Below are positions 1-15,600 of a stretch of 64,000 nt of DNA, in pieces. A program made the position numbers and the translations under genes. The notes beneath the pieces are model-generated. The model searched no databases. It was not told where the DNA came from and worked only from the letters and a program-made list of their open reading frames with translations. How positions within the stretch are numbered: position 1 is the first letter of the stretch; each line of letters opens with the position of its first letter. The DNA is from Litomosoides sigmodontis (Eukaryota; Nematoda; Chromadorea; Rhabditida; Onchocercidae): assembly GCA_963070105.1 (NCBI GenBank), contig OY718806.1, forward strand, positions 7,957,865 to 8,021,864, read 5' to 3'.

Positions 1-18
1 AGGAAAAATAACGATCAC

Positions 19-3000
19 CTGTGACCAAGGTCCAACAGACCAGCGATATTTAGCATCACAAGGATTCATAGCACATTCCTTACTGACCGATGGTCTACTT
101 AATCCATTACACATCCTCGATTGTACATTTGGTTCTGCACTCGAACTATGATTTTGACTGCGCACACGGCATTCAATGCGACGAAATTGAAATCCAGTTC
201 CACACGTTTTAGAACACTGAATAAAAATATTTTCTAAACAATACTCTTGAAAATGACACGATCGTGTGGTGTAAGACAAGAAATCATCATTGCTGTAAAT
301 CCATTACCACTCACCTATTATCCAATAACTTATCAAAATAAATGACCACCTATAATCGATTAATATATAACCCACTAGTCCGTTAAGCATTAAATTTTAA
401 GCATAAAAACATGGATTGATGTTTTGATTTTCAGATTGATGTATTAAAAAAAAAATAATGTATTGATAAAGAAGACATATAACTTTCTTGATTTTGCCTC
501 TCTTCCAGTTATCTTTTCTTTCTCTCTGTCACCGGTCACATAATGAAAGTCATACCGTACTCCAAGGACCAGGTACCCAATGATAGAGACAATCCGTAAC
601 AGGACATAAACGTGTCATTTCTGGTGCAGTCTCATTACTGCACATTTTTGGTGCTGCACGTTTACCCAAATTGCTAACACAGTAAACACGACGATGTTGT
701 TCAGATCTCTTGCACGGATCAGTGCACTATAATTTGAACTATGTGTAGTGTTAAAAAGGATATCTTTCAGATGAGAGATAAAAAAAATGAAGGTATTACA
801 AATAGGACATGCTGATAACTTATCACAACATAACTCGTTTGTGATTGCAATTCTCATGAATTGTGATATATAAATGATCCGACACTACACACTATATGAA
901 GATACAGATAAATATTTTTAACCTTAGACCACGGAGTAGCAGCCCAATGATATGCTGGGCAAGACATAGTTATACATATTGAGTTTGTCAATGGCTTTGG
1001 TAGCTTTCCACATTCCACATCTGGCAGATGTGTTCGCCGACCTTTCTGACATATTACTTCACGTGTTCTTACCCCTCTACCACATGTCACCGAGCACTGC
1101 AAATAAAAATTCGACATGAATACATTAAATCTACAAGACTGTATAGTGTAAACGACGGCCAGAATGAAATGTCAACTTTCCTGCTGTTCATGTGTGTAAA
1201 AGATATAATAGCATTTCGAAAGGGCACTAGTGAAATTCACAAAATATCGTCACTGTCATGTCATTAATGGAGTGTGTAATCTGAGCTTTAGTGCTGGACA
1301 TTCGTTTCTTGAAAAAAGAAAACAAATACAAAACCAATCCTGTTTAATACAACCTATCATTTTTTTTTCTTCACATAAGAATGGTAAGCACCAAATGTTT
1401 GCCCTTAAAACAGAGAAATAATCAAAATCCCATAACAAATATTCACGAAAACTGTAACACTTTTCGTCAGCGCTACTTTTTAGCTGATCTCATCTCGACC
1501 GTATTAAAAAGCCAAGCTTGCAAGCAGTAATTTCTTTTTTGATAGGACAATCTTTCTTTCGCTATTCATTTTACACGTTTTCTTCGTCTATTTGGGAAAG
1601 ATAAACTATAGTAGTTATCAATGATCAGGTCACTCTTACTATTTCTTAAGAAAATGAAGTTAATTAAAGTTTTGAGACTATCCGATTTGATCAGCACAAG
1701 CGAGATATTGGCGTTCAGATCGCATTCCAAACTGATGCTGATTTGTTTATTTGTAACGCTTCTCCTTTACATTTAAATTGCTTAACCATGAAATTATATT
1801 TGCACGACCGGATGAATTTAATGGAATACAGCAATAGATGCTGGAATAACATAATCTACGCTTGGATTATTCAGTTCTTTAAACGGTCAGCTGTTGCATT
1901 CTTATAACTCTATATAATAACTTTAAATTAAGCGTACCTACTAATAACACACTTCACACATACTCTAGCACTATTGTTCAACGATATCTTCGAGCATAGC
2001 TCGAGTTCACAAGATATCACATTCTGACATATCTAGAAAAACATATTCACTCCACATCATTCACTCACCATTGACCATTTTCCAGTCTTCCAGCGCGGAC
2101 AGTGTGCCATTCGACAGCGATGCGAATCAATTGGCCGTTTTGCCGGATCGCAATACTTAGATGCTACCGAATGAGTATGTGAATTGACACATGACACAAT
2201 ACGTTTACGAACACCACGTCCACATGTTGTCGAACACTGAAATGCAACAGCAAAAAGCCGTGGTTGTTTCGAAGGAAAAAACAGAAAAAAAAATCAAAAT
2301 TGGCCACAATTATTCAATAAGCATGTCGTTTAAATGACGAACTCTAGAGCACCCTATAGATAATACTACATTTCAGGTAAGCGCTGCAATAAATCATGTT
2401 TTAAACAGCTTATTAAATAAGCATAATTTCCTAATCAACATATCTCACAAACATAAACAGCATGCATGTTAAACAACTTAAAATCAATGAACTTTTAGTT
2501 TCATCCATAAAATGGAACCACTTGAATCACCGAAAATTTCAAGTTGCCAGTTCATGCTAATTCATGCAAAAAAAAAACGAAGAATACACAGTGGTGCGAT
2601 CAGTATCGATAATGAAGCACAATCATACATGCCAAAAGCAACAATATAACCACAGCAAATATTACGAGATGAAATTTAAGCAAATATATTTTGCTTATAA
2701 AATCACGCTGTATTAAGAACGGGAATTCGAGAACAACAATGAGGCCATACCTACACAAACAACATACACAACATTACAGATTAACTTTCCAATCAGCCAA
2801 TTCAGCAACACTGATAATCTCAAACCAAGTGAATGCCAATCGGTTAAAAATCTTTCATGAGTTCTTTTCTTCTAACAAGCTACAATTTGACTAAGAAGTA
2901 TTCCTGGTAAATGCAACTCTTACCATTTGCTTAATATTATAAAAAATCATCTATCGAGTGCAAAAAAAAAAAATTTCTTCGAGATATTTTCTTTTTTTCT

Positions 3001-6000
3001 TTCTTTTTATTGAGAAATCTAAAACCTTCCATATATGTTTGATAGGAGGATAATTAGAATATTCTTATCTTACAAAAAAAAAAACAAACAAGCAAACAAA
3101 CCAAACAAGTATCGGAGAATGAATAAATTTTCATATTTTAATTTCTAAAAAGGAAACTCATTTGGCAGATAACAAGCAAATATTTTTTTCCTTTAGGAAA
3201 TTATAAAATTTTGTTTGGAAAAAATAAAACAAATAAATGCGATATAAATTACAGAAAAGCTAGTGATATAGTTGAACAAAGAAATTATTTATGAAAAAAG
3301 ATGAATAAACATTAATGATAACATTATTTTTACAAAGCAAAATTCTCACAGCACAGAGCATTATAATGTTTTGATCATCACAATCATTTCATTTATTACT
3401 GCAAACCTGTAGAAATGAAGCAGTTATCATCATAAATTTCGGGACTCGGAGCGGGAGAGAAGGAAATGGGAAGGTTACAAGGAGTTTTAATTCTCCTACG
3501 TGAAAACTCTTTATACGACAACAAATGCTGTTAGAGCATGGTGCATCAGTGTAAGTTTCTAACTGAGTGAATTTTGGAGTGAAATTCAAAGCGTAATGAC
3601 AACCTTTAGTTTCGCTATATAGAGACCTCAAGAAATAAATCACCCCTCTTATTTCCGCTACCTCTGATAAAAAGTTAAAAATGTTCTTTTACGTATGTTA
3701 GCACCACTGTGTCTAAATCTTTCACCTAAAAGAAAATTGTTGCGAAGAATTACTAGCGCTACGTTAAATGGAATGGAAATAATTCTTAAAAAACACAAAC
3801 CATCGTCCTCAATTTTGATTTAAAAAAAAAGAGGGGGAAAAAAAGAGCAATTCAGCACTTATTTGCCAAGATAAAAATTTGTATAGCGTAGCACACTGTC
3901 TGCCTGCGTTTATATTGCATTTTGTTATTGCTAAAAAAAGAGACAAAAAAAGCTAGTAGTGAAAGAAGCATGACATCTTGTATTGTTGGCTTTACGAATT
4001 AATTTTGTGTACTACAAAAAAAATATATAAGGGTCGTTTACGAATCTTTGAGTTTGATCATTGATTGTTAACTTAAAAGCAATTCAACTGCGACCCTTAT
4101 ATTTCTGGTTTATCAAATGGAACAAAATGTGCACTGTAAATTTCATGAAAATTGTGACATGTTCCCAAAGGTAGTGTTAAAACAATCATATATTATCATC
4201 GATAGAGCAGCAGAAGACTTAGGTTAATAAAGCAGTGGACAATAAAAGCCTGAAGAAAATGGCAGTAAAATGGCAGATGATAAAGAATATTGAAAAGCAG
4301 AACTAGGTGATTCATAGAAAGTCAAAATTGGAATATGAGTGGTGACTTCAGGAAAGAAATTGTACTTTATTTTGTCTTACACAAAGTTATTTCAGGATAC
4401 TGATAATATTCTAACTAAAACAGTAACAGAAATCCACTAATCCTTAAAATGAAAGGTAAAAAAATCAATCAATTTGTAAAATTTAGCAACAAATATGAAC
4501 AAAAAAATTTCATCCTCATGAATTCCTTCCAATTAGTGAAAAATTTACGTCAATGGCATAAAAGCAAATAAAACTACGATCGATAATACAAAAGCTTATA
4601 GAAGAACTGATTACTATGTGGAAGCTACAGAGAAATGTTACCAGTATTAACTGATAAAAGAATAGGACGAACTAATGATTCAAAATAGGCTGCAGACATC
4701 GTTGCCCATCTTATTGCGCTGCAAAATAAGATGGTAAAAGATATGAATAACAGTCCAAACGATGCATAAAAGAGTAGTTTGTGCAGAATGCAAAAAATAA
4801 GGAAAAAAAGGAAAGGAAAAAGAAAAGAAGAAAAATAGCAGTTGAGTGACTGCTTGAAGCATAGAACTACTGGTCAATATTAGTGATTGGTGCTGTTGTT
4901 GAATACAAGCAACAGCACTCTTAATATAAGCAGACATTATACTTCATAAAACACAAGTGAGTAAAGCTTAATTTCATAACCGTTTATGTTGAATTAGCAA
5001 ATGCAAATGACAGAAGGTAAAGATGATAGCACGCAACAGTAATTAAGTATATAACTTCGTTTGGTATATTTCAACAAGCACTCGTTATGAAGAGATATTT
5101 ACAGCACCCAAAAATGACAAGACAAAAAAAAAATACTGTGAGTGCAGCAAGCAATGGGGAAAAATTAGAAAAGAAGGCAAAAGAAAAAAGATCCCCTTTT
5201 TAGTGAAATTGAAAGATGTTATTTGCCGCGTATTCTATGATATCTACGTCTACTTGTACGTACCGGACTCCATTTGCCTGCATACCAATGATAGTATTCG
5301 TTTGCAATCGCTGTCGCTTGGCATTCTACCTCGTTACACTTTCGAATGCTGATTGGTTTTTCAGAAAGTACGCATTCTGCATCTTGTGTCCTTTCATGTG
5401 TTTTCTCATCTTCACACCAAACCATACGTTTCTGTGCGCCACCACCACATGTCACTGGACACTGAAAATGTGTTTATTTTGCAACATTATTGTTCAAAAT
5501 GATTTATAGGAATGAAAGAAAAACGATTCCTTCGTATAACACACGATATACCTACACAAACTACTGCTGATAGTTCTTTTAAACACTGCCATATTTACTT
5601 CTTTTCGGGACAGATAATTTGTCTAAAAATTTACAGTTGCAATTATGAAATATTTCACTTTAAATTAACCAACTTACATGAGACCAGGGTGACATTTGCC
5701 AAACGTTAGAGACTCTTGCACACTCTTGTTCATTGCAACGCTCAAACTGATGCGGTTTCTCTTTTTCGTTACAAAATCTTGTACTACATGTGATCAGACG
5801 TCCGCGCCAACCACCTCCACACGAGACTGAACACTAAAAACTCTAGCTGTAATAAACATTATACTAGATAACTGATGAATTTGAATGAAGGTTAATAAAG
5901 AAAGAAATGTCAAGGATTCGAAGTACTGAATTGTTAGATATGCCTAAATAATATTGACCTTTTCCCACTCCTCGGTAATCCATGATCCAAGAGGTGGTTC

Positions 6001-9000
6001 GCCCATTGGACATGGATCCAAATCACACGATTTAATAGATTGAGGACGATTTGTCAAATCACAGTCTGTTTCCCGTACCTGCTCATTACCTTCCACTGAT
6101 TCACAGCTTACGAGACGATCTGTTGTTGCATGTACACCACAAGTAACCGAGCACTAAATTTTCGCTTTTTTGACATTTTTATGAGAAATATTGATTGCAT
6201 GTCTTTTAGGAAGACCTTGATCAGCATCAATACCTCAAAACAGACTTTTTGGAATATTTCACAGCCTGACGCAAAGAAGATTACTATAGTTCTGTACTTT
6301 ACATCACATCAGAAGTCCTCATACTTAACGAAATTCTCCCTCTGTTTGCATTCAATAGAAAACATAGATTGTATTGATGTAATATGCTGCTTCGTAGACA
6401 ATTATAGAACAATTAATACAACAGTTACAGCATCCTATAGAGCAATTATGTTTGAAAAAAGAGAATTGTGATCCTACAAGAATCGATGTATTTAGAATTC
6501 CTCTACAAGGGTGTTGTAAATAAAAGAACAAATAAGAATATACTGATTTCCATGGTCCAACAGTCCACCGAGCACACGGCTTAATCTGGCAATGTCGAGA
6601 AGTTTCAATCGGTTCCAGATGCTGACAGTACGTATCGGTAAGATCACGAATATGATCGCGACATACTACAAGACGACGTTGCGTTCCATTTCCGCATGTT
6701 CGCGAGCAATCAGACCATGGTCCAATAGCCCAACGAATTTTCGGCTCATCACTTACTGCATTATCGATCACATTTTGCGTAAATACTTCGCAGTTATCAC
6801 GTTCACAGATCTTTTCGGTTTTTGGACGTATTGCCTGTGATCAATTATTTTTTTTAACTAATTATAGAACGCTCATTTAAAGGTTCAAAATCAGCGATAA
6901 CACAACTAAGCAGCATTTCAAATCTCTTTCTATTATATAGAAATGGAATTACACAACATATAAGCCTGACCTTTCATCAAAATGGAAGTATATAGAAACT
7001 ACAAAATACACAAAAGTTTTCTGTGCAAGATCTAAATGAATATTTCTTGCTTACACTGAGTTTTTATTAGTCATTCATTTGCTTACTGTATTGCATTCGC
7101 TTTCATGAACAATAGATTTTCCTCGCAAACACTGTACTGTACGAATTTGTTGACCACTACCACAGGTCACTGAACAGTATGACCATGGAAGCACTTTCCA
7201 TCTGGCGCATGGCAATAAACTATAACAAGAAGTTTTGAATACAATAAACAAGATACATAAGGGCTCTCTTCACACAAGGATGAGGCGTGAAGAACTAACT
7301 CAGTACTTACCTACACTGCTCAACTTTTGCCACATGAGCGTCACTACACAATGAACCATCAACAACTTGATCTCGGTACACACATTCAACATTTCTTGCC
7401 CTTATACCGATACCGCATGATACAGAACACTGGAAAGAGTTCATGCTTTCGTTTTTAGTTAACTAATAAAAATTTACGTTGAGGAAATCAAAAGAATGTT
7501 AATGGCTCAATAGGAATTAAGTAGTGCAGAGTGAATAGTAGCTAATAACTAAGCTTGTTTACTAGTTCAGTGCGGAAGTATTAAAAAAGAAACTTTAGTC
7601 CAATCAGATGTTCTCCAAAATGGACATGGTCCTTGGTTACACGGTTGATGACTTTGTGGTCGAGCTTCACCCTGTCTCAAGCATTGCTCATCGGTTACCT
7701 CATCACCATTAGCATCAACACAAGACACATGTCGAGTTTTCCAACCATCAAGGCATGATACGGAGCACACACTCCATGATCCAAGACGCCAACTGGGACA
7801 TGCCATACGATGACACGGCTTTTGTACAATTCGTTCACGACGATCACACAAACCTTAACATATGTTATTTGTCACACTACACGATTTACTCAAAAATTTG
7901 CACTTACTATAGGATCTACAATATTCTCACTAATTTTCAATATAAAAAAATTTTGTCACATATAGAAGACATCTTTCTAGCACACTTGAGAGAATGAAAT
8001 GACGTTGGATTATTAATGAACTGTTCAGTGTTTCCAACTAATCATTTCTTTTTTTCTCTATCTCAGGAAAACTATACGAAAGCATACTTTGATCAAGATT
8101 TCGGCCATTAAGATCGGTACAAACTGCATCACGTGTTTCGATACCGTCACCACAGCTCACGGAACAACTGCCCCACGCTCCAAATTTCCACTGTGTACAA
8201 ATTTGCTCATTGCACTTTTCCCAATCATGTTTTTCTTTACTGTTGCACATTGTCGAGTGTACTTCAACACCTGCTGCATCTTCGCAGGATGCGTGACGCA
8301 CTTTCACACCTCCATCGCACGATCGAGAACACTATGAAGTTCATCGATTTATGTTATCTTAGCAATATCATATGTGTAATGAACTGTATCTGTGTGACGA
8401 TACACTTTTGAAACGATAGAGTCATACTGTAATTAAATACATCAAGTGGTATGAATCAAATTTGTGGAATGTTAAAGAATAGATATTATTTACTTCAGAC
8501 CATGCACCATAAACCCATTTCGGACATGGTATACGGTTACATTCCTTCTCCGTTTTATCTTTAATTGCTTGCTCGCAGGCACGATCGTCCAAACGTCGAT
8601 TTGCATGATCGCTGCAGAAAGCTTGTCGGCGACTGATACCAGATGTACCGCATGATGCCGAACACTGCAAAAAAAGTTAAATGAATCTAAAGAATTTTTA
8701 GCATATAATTAATTTATACTAAATCTTTTTCCCGTTTTCCACTTCAAATTCATATCTATCATTGTACAAATTCTGGTTTTCATCAACTCCAAATCACGTT
8801 TTCGTACCGGTGTCCATTCAGTATATGTCCATTTCCGTCCTGAGCAATCTACGTAACACTGTGCACGATCACTCGGTCTCTTTAACTGATGACATTCTGC
8901 GTCAGAAATGACAGTTTCGCGTCCATCCACGTAACTTCGAATGCATTCGCTTTTTTGACGTTTTTCACCGCGTCCACAAGTTACATTGCATTGTCCGATC

Positions 9001-9692
9001 GGCACTACACGCCACCTATAGCCAATTGTTATTGCTATCACATATGTACGTCATTAAAAAATTATGTGCTCATGTGAAATACAAAATGAGCAGGTAAATA
9101 ACAAAATATTAAAAAAAGATATGCTTACTTAATGGTGCAATCAATATTGCACATCCGTGTTTCAGTTGGTGGACGATGTGATACACACAAATTGTCACTT
9201 ACGCTGCGACTTGATATTGCATCAACGCAAATAAGTTCTTGTTTTTGTTGACCTTAAAGACAAAAAATTGGGACTAAATTTTCTCTCATTATAATTACAA
9301 AGTTATAATAAAAACTAGACTAAAAAGTTATACTAAAAACTCTATAACTAAGCAGGAAAGGAGGTTAATACTGTTAATATTGTTAAGTGGGAATAAATAG
9401 TATATTAGTTGCCAAGAGGAAGATATTAGGAAGATTGCACTGTGACAACACGAATATCATGATGAGTGAATAAGTATTCAATGTTTTACAGACAAAGAGA
9501 TATTTTTTGTATGGGAGACAACCTTGGCACAATGAGGAGCATTCCGACCAACGTTCACTGATACGCCAATAATAGTTCGTCACAGATGCTTCATAACCAA
9601 ATCGTACATTTTGTGCCGGCACCATAAATTCGTAATGTATATCTGGAGGGTATAAATTCCCAACAGATAACACATGGAGATAAATATCAGTC
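19..9692 (-). CDS. gon-1: gon-1 C-terminal TSP1 repeat array
   Basis: From exon 9523-9692 down to 19-216 the protein is an uninterrupted series of thrombospondin type 1 repeats: W-x(n)-W motif, then CSxxCGxG, then paired cysteines and a closing C-P. I count 16 complete repeats after the spacer, plus the start of another at the left edge (RWSVGPWSQ). Most introns fall in phase 0 just before the CSxxCG cysteine, so repeats are split between exons. The largest intron in the array (2237-5263) holds no further repeat that I can see. The GON domain that ends GON-1 proteins is not in the window, so the array and gene continue to the left. Confidence 0.93.
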
Positions 9693-12600
9693 CTAGAAAC
9701 ATTTGTAGTGAAGCAAAGAATTCTCTCACTTCTTTCCCCTGATAAAAAAATAACACTGCTTAGAAACTAGCCGTATAGGTCCAGTGCCATTTATGCGTTC
9801 GACCACATGATCACTACCAGAGTATTCCAGTACCGTGTCCTGTATGGAAATCTGTTGCCGGAATACTGATACTTGATAATGGCCGTTCAGTAGAAATTCT
9901 CCATTAGCATTTCTCAAAGCTACAACATATTCTTATGCAATAATGAATCTAAAAGTTATGAATATTTTTACAACTTCATCAGTGAGAATTGATGGAGCTC
10001 AATAGAAAAGCTGTACTTTGAAACTTGACAACATATAACTACAAATCTTCGCTTGCTTTTTTGAGTTTAAATTTTTATTAGTTTCGGACTCATACAGTGT
10101 TTTTGATAAATTTACAGATATAGATTGTACTCAAGTAGATTATTAAGTAGATTATCACTAATATTGTGTCCGTAACAAGACCAGTATTAATAATAGTTTC
10201 ATCTCTAAATATATTTTTTTGTAAATACCAAGATAATTATCGTCTTCCTTCTGGTTCTGATATCCACGTTGTGTTATTTCTATATTTGCTGAGCCCGCGG
10301 GTATTTTTAAAACCTCGTTGTAGCCAAACGATCCACGTTCATTATAGCTACCTGACACAACACGACATGTGCTTCCGTCGCCTCCACAAATTCCGCACTT
10401 ATCACGTCGCATTTCTGAGCCCAAACGGTGATCACAACCAGCCTAGAATTATTTTTATTTCAGCATTAGATGACAGTAGGAAATTTATCGGAATATATCA
10501 TTCAAGAAGCCACAAAATTTTTTGAAATATCACACGCTCATAACAATTTGTAATTTTTTCGAAAAAATATTCAGAAAGCTCAGAAACCTTATGACAAGTA
10601 CCATCGATGCACATATCATCGCCGTGTCGGTAGCAAGGAGTGCCATCCAAAACTTTGTCCCTAAGCAAATAGAATGCAGCAGACCCGCTTACCCGACAGT
10701 ACAGTTTACATCTTTCATTGTCACTTACTGGAATTAAATGCATCAGTACTGTGCACAAATCATTATTCAAATCAGAATTGAATGAACTACTTAAAATAAC
10801 GAACCTCCGGTATATTTGGGTAACCACCGTGATTTGGGCGGAACTCCATGAATCCCAACGTCCTGATTATCAAATTCCGAACACTGTACTTCACGGAAAC
10901 CAGGTGTATCCCATGGACAATCTTGAATGTTACACGGTCGATAACGTTCTCTTTGTCCGATACAATATTTTCCACCATTGCTAGGTCTATAGACAAACTT
11001 TTTATATTATGTTATCAATTTTTAAAACTTTGTTTATGCCACTTTCGAAGGATATTTCATTAAAAGTGATAGTGACTTACAGATGCACACAAATACGACT
11101 AAATTTTTGACGGATATAAGAACAGCCGAAACGGCCACTTATATAAGTTGATAAGAGGAGATCATTAAGAGCTTTTGATTATTCATTGCAATTTTTTTTA
11201 TGGTTCTTCAGGACAATAACTTTAAATTCTACTTAAGAACACGACCTTGGATTATCACAATCACGTAAAGCCTTCTGTATACCTCCGCCACAAGTTCTAG
11301 AGCAATCGCCCCAATTTTTCCATTCACCCCAAGAGCCATCCAATTTAGCGCGTTGTTGAGGAGCCATACCCACACATTCACCACGGTGACACCACTGTAA
11401 TACACGTTTAAAAATTGAATAATATAACTAAGTAATATAAGCAGTAAACAGATTGATAATACCAACTTGATTGTCACCACAAGGTGTACCATCAGCCCAT
11501 GGCATATGTTGTGTTCGGCAACCCATCTGATATCCATAGTATGTCGCGCACCATAATCTGCGACATGCTGGCTGGAAAAAAAAGCTTTGAAACAAGAACA
11601 ATGATAATGATAAATTACAACGCGAAATTGATAAATAATAGGATTTTTTCTATAACCCTAGCAAATTCAATTCCAATTACATTACACGTCAGTGTAGCTT
11701 TTATAAGATTCGATGTATGAAATAAAAAATTGAAATCTTAATATCCAGTAACTACCATGTAAGGGCATAATTCTGCCGATGGCCCGAACACAAATTGGCA
11801 TTGTTGATTAGCGGAAAACATAGTTCCAGGCGCCGGATCTTCAAACATTCGATCGTAATAGCGGCGTTCGATCGGGTGATCCAAAATACATTGAGTTTGA
11901 GCTCGATTTGCACTAAAAAAAGAAAAGTTCTATTGCTCTTATCTTTCTCATGTTATCATCGCAAAAGAGATTTTCAAAATAAATTGCTTTAACTTTTTTA
12001 AATGAAAAAAAGAAAATTTAAATATGCAACAAACTCGAGAAATTTCGCCAACATAGCAGCACTGCATGGACTCCATGACCAAGGATGTGTGTTATATTCG
12101 AGTGTTGGTGCCATTATGTGATAATTATGCTTATTTAATGCCATATAACGGCCACATTTTCGTTCATCGTCATGGGGAATGTTAAAACTGAAAATTGTTT
12201 ACAATCAAGCAATGATGTAGGCAATTAATTTTTATTTCTCATTAACTACATATAAAATCATCTACATGAATTTCTACTAGTTTCCTCACATTGAACGAAA
12301 ATATAATGTCATAAAATGTACAATCCATTATCATGTTGTCTGGTTGACGTTATTTTCGCTTACACAAATATTAATTTTTTCTAACGTCGTAATTTGAAAA
12401 ATATATTAATGATAGAAAGAAGTAAATTGTTAATTAAAACGTAAAAGTAGTGGAAATTTAACGTACATGTGGCCTAATTCGTGCGTGATTGTAAATGCAG
12501 CTGATAAGCCGTTATCTTCGATGATTGCGCAGCTTCGTAACGAATCACACATGGTCCCTAATTCGGCAAGACCTAATGTGTCACATTTTCCTGGTGCCCT

Positions 12601-15600
12601 GTTATTTAAATTAAGTATAAGATAGTCGATTTATATTATTTTCTAAATTAGCATCTATCCAATATGTGACCGGAAAAGGAAAAAAAAACTTGGCATCCCT
12701 CGAGCAAAGTGGTGGAAAAGACAGATTAATGTAACAAATTTTAGAAATTATAGTATTTTTTTAAATGCAAAAATATAACACATATGAACAAATCAGAGAG
12801 CAGTGATGCATTCATATCAAATGAGCAATCAAGTGAGAGTTTCAATTATTTTTAAGGTTTGCAATTTTCATAACTTTAACCTGCATATATCATGTCGTGT
12901 AAGCAGAATGGCTACATCATGATGATTTGGAGCATCATCATTCCTATCATTGTATGTTTCTTGCCAGCGACAAAACTGTTGCAATGTATCTTGTGCATTA
13001 TCGCTGATATGTGGTCCAGCCTGGAATACAACCACTTCATAACACACTTGTGTGCTTAAGCAAAATAATTTTATTTCACATTAAGAACGATTTATAGTAG
13101 GTTTGACAAAATACAATACTACTACTGTAAACGATAATTTTCTACACCTTAATACCTAGGCAGTGGAAGATATGTCTATTGTAAAGATAGTAGATGAAAT
13201 CAGGATTACTGATAATGTACATTTTTGAAATTATTCTACAATGTAGTAAAGTGGACGACGACATATCTACTGAACAACTCTATTCATTTTCGAATATGAA
13301 TGAAACGATCCGGTGATCTAAAATAACACACACGATGGCAGTACAATTTTCTAATGCAAAGTAAAATGAAAAATATAATATTTGCTGCTGCTATGTGCAT
13401 TTTTGCAGCACTATTGATTATGATGTGGTAAGACAAACCGCTTCATGTTTCAAGATGATCAAACGTGTTACAATGATGTTAATTGCAGCGCGTAAGCTTG
13501 GATGTCGATAAATAGAAGCTACCTGAAAAATGAATTGAGAAATTTTAGCGAAAATATCATTCTTATCAATCACTTCCTATGTAGAATTTATCGTCGAAAT
13601 TTATGCATTGTAAGAGAATAGTTGTAAAGAGTAGTTAAGTGGAAAATGAACTACAATTTGATGGAAATCACATGACAACGTTTATTGAAAGCTTTACGAC
13701 AGCCAATTTGAGATATTTTTAATTGACAGCGACGTATCTTATCGTTAAATGGTCTTTTTGTTTTTCGTTGATGATGCAGATAATTAATTAAGATTAAGAC
13801 TAACTAGCTGATTGAATGACTGAATGTTGTCTGCAACAACAATTTGTGTTATTAAATGGAAAGAAGAAACGAACCGTAGAAAAAAGTGTGAGTACATAAT
13901 TTTCAAGATTATTTTGATGATAGAGAAGCATTTTATTGTCGGCAACAACGAGCACCTCAACATAGTGGTCCCAGGAATTGGCTGAACGCCGAGATCGAGT
14001 AAACCTATCTGAAAGCAATATACATTACTGACTGATTCATTGAATGAAATCACAATATGTTCGAATCAAAAGAGCATTCTTCGGCTATCGAATGGAATTA
14101 TATTACTTCCCACTCTAAACCTCCTAAAGGTCACTTGTTATTTGTAGCATTTCAAAAATGCTTTTGTCAAATGCATTCCCAGTTGGGAAAGGATCCAGTG
14201 TAAAAGTTTCCATTGAGCAACAAGTTGATATTCCACTTGGCTTAGCTTATCAGTCAATTTACTGATCGGCTGACCAACCGATGACGGTTTAATTTCTGAA
14301 TGTTATCACTTTGAAAGAATTCGACATCATCTATTCCATGATACGCGGACAGAAAATCTATTAAGATAGTCAGTTAAACATATCCTGATGAGATTATCTG
14401 TCCTCCATGGAGTAAGATCTCATTTTTCTCACACGAAAAATTAGTTATTCAGCCTATCTAAGTTTTCGCTTACTATCCTCGCATTAAATTTGAAGACTCA
14501 CATTTAATTGAAGCTCCATCTCTACAATCATCCGAGCAGCAAACTTCACTCTTCAAATACTTTTCTCACAAGATCTCAGATTCTACCAATTCATCACTTA
14601 TGTTTTCTCCAATTTCATCGAAATAATGATTGCTCTACAGAAATCGCAACAATCCTACCTGTTGTTTTACTAGTGTTTTAGTTTTACCAGCGTTTTAAAG
14701 TAAATAACATAAATACTAGAATATTAATCAAAACACAACGCTTATAATTTGGTTACGAAGAATTAAAGGCAAAGCCTATTTCTGAACTAATTCATTGGAT
14801 TATGTGGAAATTAACGACAACAAATTTTTCGTCTTGCATTTTTTTGGGACATTCAGCCGAGAGGTGTCTGATTAGCACAAAACACAATCCGCAAAGTCAT
14901 TTTGATTATTTGATATGGAGCATTTTGTAATGCAGCAATTGGTAGAATTTAAGAAGGTCTAAACTTTTTTCAATGAACACAAAAAGTTCATTGCAATAAA
15001 ACTTTATTCGTTATCTTTTAGATTGCATAATATTATATACTAACACGTATTGAAAGAAAGGATAACTTTAGGGAAATTAGACAAAATTAACTAATAATTG
15101 TATATCTCCCACAGTATTACCTTTATGCATTAATGTCATTTGAAATATTATTGAACAAATAATCCTTTACATTTCTACATTTCATATAATGTCCCCGTTT
15201 GACAGTCGTTGAAAGGTATTCATCTTTTTTTTTTTCGTTACTAAATATTAAATCAGCAAGAGATGATTGGACAGAACAGTCTAAGCAGCACCAGGCACTA
15301 ACATTTCGCTAATAGGTGTAATATGACGTTAAGTATTAATGCCCTTTGTAAGAAACATCTTATATTATGAAAAGGAATGTTGATATTTGAAGTGATAAAT
15401 TCTGTATATGTTCATCAGAACACTGGTATGAATCGTTTATGAACATTTTTTTCTCTTTAATTTCATTTTCCGATTTTGATGATGCGGGGGAAGATCATTC
15501 CTCTGAGATTTTGTCTACAATCTAATAAAGAAAATAATTTATAACTGTAAAATGGTGTTAGAAATAACAAAACTATTATCTCACCTTTTATTTGAACAAC

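Noticed and set aside
5216..5509. 97-codon + strand ORF
   Set aside because: Antisense of a gon-1 TSP1 exon; no features of its own.
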